From NCBI RefSeq assembly GCF_036417845.1, contig NC_089980.1, forward strand, positions 64,230,501 to 64,294,500: 64,000 bases of DNA. Reading direction: 5' to 3'. The position numbers and the translations under genes are program-made. Positions 37,206-46,906 of the stretch are shown here, in pieces; within the stretch, counting starts at the first letter, position 1; every line of letters starts with the position of its first letter. The notes beneath the pieces are model-generated. The model did not search any database. It was not told the origin of the DNA and worked only from the letters and a program-made list of their open reading frames with translations. The DNA is from Apteryx mantelli (Eukaryota; Chordata; Aves; Apterygiformes; Apterygidae).

Positions 37206-38163
37206 CTTACAAATAAACCCAACGTAATATTCATTACTGATTTTGTACTTTCACATCCATTTCTACATATTCATCATATACTTCAGCCTTCTAATACTTG
37301 ATTAAAGGAAAAAGGAAACAAAACCAAAAACAAACACATACCATATATAGAGCTGTTTTATTACCTGATATCCTGAAACTAGCCTAGAACACAGTGAACT
37401 TGCTACCAGCAATGAAATCCCCGTACAGGACATTTTGTCAGCTCAAAATCATCAATAACTTTTGCAAAGGCTTACACATCTTAGTTATTTTTCAGTGGTT
37501 ATCAAAGATTCTGGAACTGTCACATATATTAAAAACACTTTGCAATTCTGACTTCTTAAATCAGCATGAGAGTTGCAGTCAAACACTGATGCAAAGTCTG
37601 CTGCTGTGTATTACCATTGAAGAAGACTACAGCTTCCCGGTTCTCCTCTTGACAAACAATGCCAATTCAATCATTTTAGATCACCTCTGAAATCTCCTCT
37701 CTCACTGTGGCTTTGGTCAAACTATATTACTTAATTTATGAATTACACAGAACATTAAAGTCAGTGAATGGGAATGGTATTATACCATTTGTAATCTGAC
37801 TGCACATAAATACGTGCACGTATAGTAATTCAGCCACCATGTCTGTATTTATACAAGTACTTTCTGAACACTTCAACACTTCATTTCAAATGTATTGTCA
37901 AATTACAGCAGCTGGGAAAAAGTGACATGTATTTGTTCATTGTAACCAACTTTTTTTAAAAGTGAAATTTACATGGAAAAATAAACCTGACTAATAAAAT
38001 TGCTCTCAAGTCCATAAGCAACAAGTCAGTCTTAAATTCTGTAATTAGATTGTTCTACAATTTGTCTTAAAGTGATTTCAGACAACTTAAAGTAGAAAAT
38101 ATAAAACAATAATTTTCATTTTTATTTTTGTAGTATGAGAAGTTTATAAAAACATGAACTTAC

Positions 38164-38226
38164 GTGTGAGAAAAGAGCTTTGACTCATATTCTGTGAACA
38201 ACTCATCAGCCTTACAAAAGACACAG
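38164..38226 (-). CDS. SHPRH: SHPRH exon W15
   Basis: 63 nt, residues 896-915 (CVFCKADELFTEYESKLFSH) flanked by split Asn895 and Thr916 codons. Contains a CxxC pair. Acceptor TATTCCAG, donor AC|GTAAGT. The 958-nt intron below (37206-38163) and the 326-nt intron above (38227-38552) hold nothing notable. Confidence 0.92.
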
Positions 38227-38552
38227 CTGGAATACAGAAGATTGAAAACAGACACACTCAGAATTTGACCAGAAAACAAAGTAATTCCTATAAAGCTCTA
38301 TTTCAACAAATAAAAACACACACACAGTCCTTAAAAAAAATTGTCTCATATATACACTGGATACAACTGACTGAAAAAGATTTTATAAATATAAAAACAA
38401 AATAAGGTTGTGTGTCTCACAACTGCATCTACAATGGCTGTTTACATATAAACCCTTACTACAGATAAAAGATACCATTCTTCTCGTTCTTCACTTATTT
38501 CAAATGAAGGAAAACACACCTTTAAAATATATTTCATATTTTCTAGACATAC

Positions 38553-38726
38553 TTGTTAAGTGGAAGTCTAACAGGTCGCAAGTGGCAGATAGTGGCAGCC
38601 TCAATAATCTGCTTAGAGGGAGGGCCTTCTAGATTTTTCACTGCTTCTCTTACGATCTTCTGGAACTTCTTCACTTCATCCAGTTGAGTTGTGAGCAGGT
38701 ATTGAAGGCCTCTGCAGTCATGGAAT
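38553..38726 (-). CDS. SHPRH: SHPRH exon W14 (helical insert)
   Basis: Encodes residues 838-894: FHDCRGLQYLLTTQLDEVKK, then REAVKNLEGPPSKQIIEAAT and ICHLRPVRLPLN. Acceptor TTTAAATCAG, donor AA|GTATGT. Both ends carry split codons (Lys837, Asn895). Confidence 0.95.
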
Positions 38727-39747
38727 CTGATTTAAAGAAAGAGTGAAGTAATAACACATTGAGTCACCAAGTCAAAATTGAAAGAGAAGAGAAACAGCTT
38801 TATATGTCATCTATATTGCCCTTTAGTTCATACCTTGCAAATGCTTACTACTAAGTAACATATTAACTATTAGAGATCATTCCCTTGTACCCACTGAGAT
38901 GATGGCTGGTATTTGTAGAATAGGAAGACTCAGTCTAAGACTTGAGAGGCGCAAATGTCAGTAAACAACCTGCGACATTCTGAGCCACAATACAAATCTA
39001 CAAAAGTTCAACAATTACAAACACTTAGTCTTATTTGTATCTGCTGGCCAACAAATTGACTTTCAAAGCACTTGTGCAATTCACTGCAGACACATGTAGG
39101 CATTGCAAAAAAAGTTACTGCATTTTGCACCTTAGTTTTCAAAGTCAAAATTATTAAACAAACATGAAAGTGAACTATTTTCCTAAAACCTAGCTGTTTT
39201 TCTTGAGTAGATGTGGAACATGAACACCAGTAAGTGCTTCTCATACTGTATTTTTCCTGCGGACAGAGGTCTCTTGCTGAAAACATGGTTCAAGATGTCA
39301 TCTTTACGATGTCTTACACTCATATACAAGACAATGTTTTGCAAGATGGTAGTTCTACCTCACAGAGAAAGTTTGATCTGAAACAGCCCTTTTGTGAAGT
39401 GAGGTAAGCTGGAAAAGAGTAAGTTTAACAACACTAGTACAGTTCAATTTTTAAAATGGTCTAGTTAAGCAACACGTATTCTGAAATAAAATAGACAAGT
39501 TTGCCTAACATGGTAGTCTGAAAATACATGAATTACAATTAAAAGTCTGCTGTTAATACAATCAGTTGTCAAATATTCCATATTTATGAAAACCTCCCAC
39601 ATTATAACCTGGTTAACCATCTCCAATACTCAACTATAATTTAGCACTTGTCCTTTCCACCACTGACTGGTAATACTTCACAAGAGCTAAACGCTGTTTT
39701 TAGTATTTTTTCATTGCATATGCTAGACCAAATTAAAGAGGAAATAA

Positions 39748-39840
39748 CTATTATCCTTTTTTATAAAAGAAACAGTTCAGTCAGATGAAATAGCTTGTCC
39801 AAAGTTATACAACCTATCAGTAGCAGAAACAAAAAGGCTC
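39748..39840 (-). repeat. MIR SINE remnant
   Basis: ATTATCCTTTTTTATAAAAG, then GAAATAGCTTGTCCAAAG, TATACAACCTATCAGTAGCA follows the order of the MIR reverse complement (ttatccccattttacagatgag ... gacttgcccaaggtcacacagctagtaagtggca). Confidence 0.5.
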
Positions 39841-40127
39841 TTCCTAAATAGCTAATTTCAAGAGAGAAAAATTCAACTTTTTTCCAGTACAAAAAGGGCA
39901 AGCACGTAGATACGCAAGCATATGAGAGGAGATTGTACACCCAAACAATCCTTTCCTCAAATTTATTTAGAGCAGAGGCAAAAAGAGAAGCCATCATTCT
40001 CAAATGGTACTTCACAATTTCAATTGATTTATGTAAGTAAAACATCTGATTAAATCTAATAGTGGGCTAGGGCTTACCATCTTTTGGGATCATGGTAACA
40101 GAGTAAACATACTGGAGGATATGTCTT

Positions 40128-40322
40128 TATGTATCTGTAATTAAAACAAGGGCAAGAGGCAATGGACACAAAATGCTATACAGGATATACTGATTAGACA
40201 GAAGGAAATGTTCTTTCACCGAGTGGGTCAAATACTGGAAGAGGCTGCCTATAGAGCCTGTGACATCTCCCTCCTTGGAGATACTCCAAACCTGACAGGA
40301 CATTACATGATTCTGTAATTGC
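40128..40322 (+). mobile_element. degenerate CR1 3' end, sense orientation
   Basis: GAGGCAATGGACACAAAATG, ACTGGAAGAGGCTGCC, CTCCTTGGAGATACTCCAAA and ACATGATTCTGTAATTG follow the sense CR1 3' end in order (ggcaatgggcacaa ... actggaacaggctgccc ... tccttggagatattcaaaa ... gattctgtg), including a copy of the terminal octamer. Confidence 0.75.
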
Positions 40323-41076
40323 ATACAATAAACAGGAATTGTTCAAGGAAGCTTTCCCACACTGACAATATTACTAACTTCTTGATGTGATGTTATCTGT
40401 TCATGTGATGATATCTGAAATCCCATTCATAAGAAATGCACTAAAGGGTAGCCATTAAGGTCATTTGCTTTGCATACACACATAAATCTGTAAAGCACTG
40501 CTTTGTAAATTAAGGGCATCATATCTATTTAACCCACAGGCTTGTTACTGGTGAAGTTTGGAAAATGGAAGTATTTGGGTAATAACAGATAGCTGCAGTT
40601 CCAGTAGAATTTGGTAGTACTGTTGTCTCTAACATGACACCAAAACAGAATTCTTTGGTCAGAAAAACAGTGATGCTATTTTATGCTGTTATCCAAGGAT
40701 TTTCTAATATAGCCTGACCGCTTCCCATTTATGTAAGTCAGTTTATTTTAGAGGTTAATCAATTTTAATGCAATAAACTTTGAATTATTTTTGCTTAGCA
40801 GCTGCACAAGTGCAGAAAATTATAAAACCATTGTAGATAATACACAGGAGAGCATCTTAAAGAATGCTTGTCTAGGAGAGGAACTGAAAATTCTCCTGCT
40901 TTTGAAGTTTTCTATTTAGTTATCCTCTCTTTTGGAGGGCTTTTGAAACTTAATTGCAGCCCAGATGTTCTGAAGCAAAAGCACCTGCCATTTAATTGTA
41001 ACTGTTAGCAAAGACTGATTGGAAGACTTGAGCAGACTTAACAGTATTCATTATCCTATTTTGTTGTTACTCTTAC

Positions 41077-41219
41077 TTGTCTGCCATGGAGAGTTTATTA
41101 GTTTGCTGTTTGTAGTTGCTGGTTATCTCATTTTGCACACGCTGAACAAGCTCCTCATCAATGGCATATTGTATTGCTGTCTGGATGACATCCAACCACC
41201 ATGGAGAACCAGAATGTAT
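41077..41219 (-). CDS. SHPRH: SHPRH exon W13 (helical insert)
   Basis: Encodes residues 790-836, IHSGSPWWLDVIQTAIQYAI, then DEELVQRVQNEITSNYKQQT to SMADK, with two bases of Lys837. The acceptor TTGCATACAG fixes the frame and thus shows that W12 must end at a GC donor. Donor AA|GTAAGA. Confidence 0.96.
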
Positions 41220-41547
41220 CTGTATGCAAAAGAACAGATTTATTCGTGAACATTCAACAAATAACCAATTTACTCATTGTGGCAGAGGCTTATGCTGCTC
41301 TCTAGGCCTCAAACACAGACTAGTAAATTCCATGGGAAGTTAACAGGACATGAGAATATGCTTATAAAGTACCCCTTTTCCTGCTTAAGTGAATACATGA
41401 TTAAGAAGTGTTCCACATTCCCAACTACTTCCACACTTTTAAATTGCTTCAGTCAAGTTAGATTCGCCTAGGCTGCCTACACAAAAAAGCCACAGAAAGA
41501 GATATTGTAGATATTGTAATCTACAAGTTTCCTGTTTCTCTCTTTCA

Positions 41548-41576
41548 AAACAAACAAACAAAAAAAACCCCACACA
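41548..41576. repeat. CAAA/poly-A tract ending in CCCC
   Basis: CAAACAAACAAAAAAAACCCC pattern within the W12/W13 intron, about 350 nt upstream of W13 in the sense direction. Confidence 0.85.
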
Positions 41577-42026
41577 CTTTAAAGAACAACACTTTAAGAG
41601 AAGGTGAACGTAGATGGAAAAGACATTATTTCCTCACGTGTTTTAATCCAAATAGCATTTAATCTCATATCTTCATCAATTCATTAATACTTTGCACCTT
41701 CCCATTAAACATGAATTGTCCCAAAGACTAAATGCAGTTAAGCATTAAGCACAATGACTAAATGCATGTTAAAACAAACAAACAACAAAAACAAAAACAT
41801 ACAATTCCTTTGGAAGTAACTGAAATCCCATCTGATATACAACAGAAATATTTCAAGGTCAAAGCCTGTAACTCCTAGAAGTAAACTATATGTGAAAAAA
41901 AGTAAATATGGTGTTAAACTGTACTAGAATCATCTCACCATGACTGTGTACTTCTCTTTCTAGTCATCTGTTCATCATGTATTGTGAGCTCCTTTAAGTA
42001 GGGAACAATAGAATATGTTTTTGGAC

Positions 42027-42060
<34 letters not shown>

Positions 42061-42065
42061 CGCAC
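42027..42065. repeat. (TG)14 microsatellite with CGCGCACGCAC end
   Basis: Fourteen TG units (42027-42054) are followed by CGCGCACGCAC. In the SHPRH sense strand this is a (CA)14 tract, at intron positions +146 to +173 after exon W12, with the GC-rich end at +135 to +145. CA repeats are known hnRNP L binding sites. Confidence 0.95.
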
Positions 42066-42193
42066 TGCCCAACTCCCATTCCAACTGGGGCTTCAAGGAA
42101 TTGTTAGAGATAAATACCTGGAGTTCTGGATGAACAGAAGAAAATAATAAAAAATAAATAAATCAAAATTCACAAACTAAATATGTAAGAGAT

Positions 42194-42200
42194 ACCTGCC
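42194..42200 (-). promoter_or_regulatory. SHPRH: GC-type 5' splice site of exon W12
   Basis: The sense strand reads CAGAGAAAG|GCAGGTATCT. The AAG|GC boundary at 42200/42199 is the only one here that joins in frame to W13. The +1 to +6 bases GCAGGT keep A at +3 and G at +5, as usual in GC donors. A GT four bases on (42195-42194) would shift frame and reach TGA after about 20 codons in W13. Confidence 0.8.
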
Positions 42201-42307
42201 TTTCTCTGGAGCTCCCGAATCGTCTGGAGAACTGGCTGTAAGGCCTGATGGGCTTCTGCAACTTCTGCATTGGATTTACTCATATAATGCTGTCGAAGTT
42301 GTTCTGC
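42200..42307 (-). CDS. SHPRH: SHPRH exon W12 (helical insert, GC donor)
   Basis: Encodes 36 residues (754-789): AEQLRQHYMSKSNAEVAEAH, then QALQPVLQTIRELQRK. A likely coiled-coil or long-helix segment of the inter-lobe arm. Acceptor TTCGTATAG. The 3' end was set by phase, not by GT: see the donor entry. At 108 nt with phase 0 at both ends it could be skipped without a frameshift. Confidence 0.93.
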
Positions 42308-45008
42308 CTATACGAAGATGGGAATATAAGTCTTGGACAACTCATTTATATTTATAATGTATAATTAAATATATAAAAATTCCTCAGCTATCATACTGTT
42401 TTAGAATGGCTAGCTACTGAAAGTGCATAGTCTACCCACCTTCATTTCTAAACAAAATTTAGCATTATTTTTTTCCTCTAGAATCTGGCATTTATTAGTA
42501 AGCCTAAAAACCACTTGTGAAGACAAACTATGACAAAGATGTTAACTATAAAACTTTGCTTTTTTACAAGTCCAAATAACACACTAGGAATACATTACAT
42601 TAAAATAAGAACTTAAATTTAACTCATAGTCTTTCTTCACTGTATTTTAAAAAATACATTGTGTTGAACCTACACAATAATCATCCGAGAACAATCTGAG
42701 AACAGCATGATTTAACTTTACCTATATATGGTACTTACACACAATACACCATACGCTAACAAGAAAAGTTGAAATATAAATTTCATTATTTTTAGGTGCA
42801 GATATATTTCTTCAAAAAAAATTACTTCTGACAGTGAAAACCCCTTGCGGCATGTGATTCTGTAAAAGATTTAATCACTACCAGTTCATTTGATATTTTA
42901 AAATCTGCTGAACAAACAACTTATGTCTCACATGTAATACGTATACACATTCATCTTTCACCATTACATTCATTAAAGATCTTTATTTTGTGCATTCTGG
43001 GGTGTATTAAAGACTTAATTTTGTTTTGTTTGCTTGTCACTATCAAAATAATTATATTATTGTTATGGATGAAGCTTAGTTACTGAAACCAGAGAGGACT
43101 CAAGTATTTGGATGAGCTGCTTGTGACAGATGGCTATGAAAAGCAATCTCTGCTTTTTATTTGTAAATAAAATATAGAGTTTCCAATCCTGCTCCTCACA
43201 ACCTCAGGAAAAGATGTAAATAAATTGCTATGACTATAGGACATAAAAAAAAGACAGTATTTCTATAAAGGCTGGTAGAAACATATTTAAATATTTAATT
43301 CTCTCTCTCCAACGGGGATAAATCAGTTACTTGAAACACTCAAACATCATTTTAACAGTCTTTCCCTAAATACTCAGGATATTCTTATACTCAGAGATGT
43401 GAACACAGGGAAAAGAAAGCAGCTGAACAGGTAGTAAATTAGTTTGGTATCCTGCTTCTGGTACAACATTAAGGTCAGCTCTACTTGCTAACATTTTATC
43501 ATTTTGAACTGGGTTTGAAATAGCTGTCCTTCACTCATTCAAACGACATTTTGGGGAGCTATCTGTGAACATTTTACTATAGAAACTAGTTCAAGGAGAG
43601 GTTCCTACTACTTGTTACAATATTCTTTTGAGACAAGTATAAATGGAAGGGGAATTTGGGCCAAAAATGGCCTAAAGTCTTGTTTATGGAGTAAGCTAGG
43701 ATGCAAGCTTAACACAGTAGCTAGTTCAGATGAAACTCCTCTGTCACACCTTATCATACAAGTGAAGTGCATGGCACGCACTAGGAGATTCAACATTTCA
43801 AGTTAGGAAACAGCAGCTAATATGGCTGTAATTTGCATACTAATAATACAGCACAAACTATTCTAGGGGGAAGGACCACCAATCATCATCTTGGTGGCAA
43901 AAGCTTCAGGAAATAAGAACTGCCATATGTTTTCAGGTTTTATTTGTTTTCATTCTGTACACAAAGAAAATCCCAAATGAAGATCTTAAAAGGACAAGTG
44001 CTTCACATTTTTTCCATTGCTGGGTTGGTGAAATCCACCCCCACCCCAACTTAAGCAACTTGCGACTAGAAACAAAGAGCTATTAGAACACGTTTCAGAC
44101 AAAGAAAGATGAAAATGCTGCCTAGGCACAGAATTTTTATAAAAATATTAAAATATCACAAAATATCCAAATAATAAGAGAGAAACTGATCACCACCACA
44201 CAAGTGGAGAGGCTGAAAGAACTGGGCTTGTCCAGTCTGGGGAAGAGAAGGCTTAGAGGGCACAAAATAGCAGCCTTCCAACAACTAAGAGGAGGTTACT
44301 GAGAAGATCGAGCCAGGTGCTTTACAGAAGAGCATGGCAAGAGAACAAGTAACAAAGGTTATAAATTGAAATGGGAGGTTCCCATATGGAAATTTTTCTT
44401 TCATTGTAAGGATAATTAAGTATTGGAACATCTGGTCCAGAGAAGTGGTGAAATCTCTATACTTGCAGATTTCAAAGGCCCAACTGGATAAAGGCCAGAA
44501 CTACTCGGCCAGAAATCAGTGTTGGCCCTGCTCTGAGTAGGGAGTTGGATTAGAGCCCTCCCAAGGTCCTTTCCTGCCTTAATGACTCCACAATAACAAT
44601 GTTCTTTTGCAAACACGGTCCATATGTCCACCACAAGTAACCAGTGAGGAACAAGGATCCCAGCTATCTTACCAGATGTCACTGTTAAGGATATAGTTAA
44701 ACAGGCTGATGTAGCCAGTAACATATAGTGACTTGCTTATCAGGCCAAAGATGGCCAAACTTTCTAGATATGCAGGAAGTCTAAGGGTGAATGGGGAAGA
44801 GCCAGTTGCTACAGGGCATGCGAGTATGAGTAATACAGAGAGGGCCTGGACAGACCCCACAGACAAGATTCAGACAATGAAGAAAACTGAAAATAGGACC
44901 TTCAACTTGAAGGTTGTTTATTGCTATTTCTTTGTTTAGATAAAATTATGAGGGATAAAAAAAAGGGTTTTTTTCAAGATATATTTATACAAAAAAATGA
45001 ATATTTAC
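42308..45008 (-). other. SHPRH: SHPRH intron W11/W12
   Basis: 2701 nt. Contains one sense-oriented CR1 fragment at about 44198-44585. The open frames at 43608-43806 on both strands are chance. Confidence 0.8.
44198..44585 (+). mobile_element. degenerate CR1 fragment, sense orientation
   Basis: CTGGGCTTGTCCAGTCTGGG then GAAGAGAAGGCTTAGAGGGC, GTATTGGAACATCTGGTCCA and GAGAAGTGGTGAAATCTC follow the sense CR1 3' region (tgttcagcctggagaagagaaggctc ... actggaacaggttgcccagagaagttgtgga), ending near AGCCCTCCCAAGGTCC. Confidence 0.75.
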
Positions 45009-45101
45009 CTCTTCTGCAAGTCGGCTATCACGCAAAGTTGGTGGAATTCCTGGGTGCTTTGCCAGCAACAATTCCATCAAATTGTGTGTAGAATGAAGTC
45101 T
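45009..45101 (-). CDS. SHPRH: SHPRH exon W11 (helical insert)
   Basis: Encodes 31 residues (723-753), RLHSTHNLMELLLAKHPGIP then PTLRDSRLAEE. Acceptor TATATTCAG, donor GAG|GTAAAT. Symmetric 93-nt exon. Confidence 0.96.
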
Positions 45102-46817
45102 CTGAATATACACAAAGTTATCAATAATCATGAAAAAAAATTTTTCATTTGTGACAGGAAAAGATTAATCAGCAATGAAATTCTATAGCAAGAAATTAAT
45201 ATTCATTTAAAATAAGATTTAATTTTTCTCTCTTAATCTGAAAGCATCTTATAAAGTAAATAAGCATTGTTTTCCTCATTTTACTGAGATGGGAAATAAA
45301 ACACAGACTAAAAAAGTCTTCTTCAAGATCTCACAGAAAATCAGCAGAAAAGTCTGATATCAAGTCTTCTGATTCTGTTCTGTACTCACCCTCCTAACTG
45401 AAGCTGCCCTTGACTACTACAGGAAACAAGTTATTTACCTTAAAACATATTATTTTGTAATGATTTTCAGAATTTAACACAGAAATAAGTCACTTAGACC
45501 ACCTAAAGCAAAATAAAGCATAAGCAAAAAATGGCTCCCAAAGCTTCAACCACTTCCATATTTTTCACTTTTCTGAAACAAAAGATGACTGAATAAAACA
45601 TGACCTTTTTGTTTATTTTAAGGAAAATAAATTTAATCATTAATTATGCATATATAGGCTCACCCTATATATATATGTAACCCAAAGTAGACTCCTAACA
45701 TTACCACCAACTCATACCGGACACCTCCACCATCTGGATCTAGTGCCCTTCTTGCGTCCCTAATTCAGCTTTGCTCTGTTACTGTGTCATCCCCTGAACA
45801 GCATTAACCAGCACTGGCTTGCCATTTTCTAAAACAGCCAGCTTTATGCAACCAGGATGTACTCAACATAAGTTGAGTTTTATCACACAATAGCAATATA
45901 CATTTTCAGAAAAAGAAATACTGCTTTATATTCAATTCAGTATAGCGGCTTTATTAACATTCTCGTTATACTGATAAAAGTTTATGCTGATATAGGTATC
46001 CTGAGTGGAAAAACGTCTCCAGAACTCACAAAGGAGAAGGACTGATCAAAGAAACATAATGGTGGCATCAGATGACCACATGGAAGATAATTAAAGAATA
46101 ATTTACTCCACTTAGTGAAGCAAGCAAAGAAAAACAATGGACAACCGCTCACTTCTTATTATCTATCACTAACACACCTAAAATATCTTGTTATGCTGAA
46201 AAATGATAATTTTCATCAATTTAGAACTGATATTTCTTGAAGAAATATAAAGATGTTAGTTACAGAACTCGTTATTTCTTATTCATCTTATTTTTCATAA
46301 AGCATTCAAAATATAATCATGTTTTTTTTCTGAAGAGATGCCAATTAACTTCAATTTTTTTTCATGCTTTGACGTGCTTTCAGGAACATCTTCTGCAGTG
46401 CAACAGTTTTTAATTCTTCAACATGACGTGTCTGTATCATTCTTAATGCCATTCCAGCATCCTGTCTTTGCACTGGTCTATAATTAACAGTACTATTAAT
46501 GTGAGCAGTCACAGACAGAAGTCTAGGGATACAGCTTGTTAAGTTTTATTACAGAACAGCAGGTGGAGATCATACACTGCTTCTGAGGTATCATTAAGAA
46601 TGACAGGTAAAAGCTTTTTAGAAATAGAGTGGCTTGTAAAAAGAAGAAATGTGAAGGTCACTGGACAGATTACTATTTAAATACTGTGATTATGACAGCA
46701 GGCTGTAAAAGTCATTTGGCATGCTGCTAAGAGGAGGAAGAAAAGATTGACCTGATAAATTAAGATCTATACCATTCCAATTCTTAACTGTGTCTTTATA
46801 TTTGGATGTTCACTCAC
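45102..46817 (-). other. SHPRH: SHPRH intron W10/W11
   Basis: 1716 nt with one MIR remnant near its 3' end in the sense direction (45266-45395). Nothing else recognised. Confidence 0.8.
45266..45395 (-). repeat. MIR SINE remnant
   Basis: TGTTTTCCTCATTTTACTGA then GATGGGAAATAAAACACAG, TTCAAGATCTCACAGAAAAT and CTTCTGATTCTGTTCTGT keep the order of the MIR reverse complement (cctcattttacagatgagg ... caaggtcacacagc ... tctgactcc). It is 165-294 nt upstream of exon W11. Confidence 0.5.
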
Positions 46818-46906
46818 TTGTAAGGAATCTGTTTTGAGCTTTTCTTTGTGTTCTTCAGAAGAACGCAACACTTCTCTGTACAGCTCTGCAGCCAATGCAT
46901 ATTCTC
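46818..46906 (-). CDS. SHPRH: SHPRH exon W10
   Basis: Encodes residues 694-722 after split Gly693: EYALAAELYREVLRSSEEHK then EKLKTDSLQ. The pattern YALAAELYREVL is TPR-like in look. 89 nt, so skipping would break frame. Acceptor TTTATTCAG, preceded by a (TG)8 tract; donor CAA|GTGAGT. Confidence 0.96.

Larger units (their letters stand above)
38727..41076 (-). other. SHPRH: SHPRH intron W13/W14
   Basis: 2350 nt. Contains a MIR-like remnant (39748-39840), a CR1 3' remnant (40128-40322) and a short direct repeat at 40384-40418 (ATGTGATG..ATCTG twice). Confidence 0.8.

Noticed and set aside
36959..37234. Open frame start at 37234 as a separate small gene
   Set aside because: It is exon W16 extended upstream into intron; phase from W15 sets the true start at 37205.
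42194..42195. Ordinary GT donor for exon W12
   Set aside because: It would add four bases and put W13 out of frame with an early stop; the in-frame GC boundary was chosen instead, though minor use of the GT remains possible.
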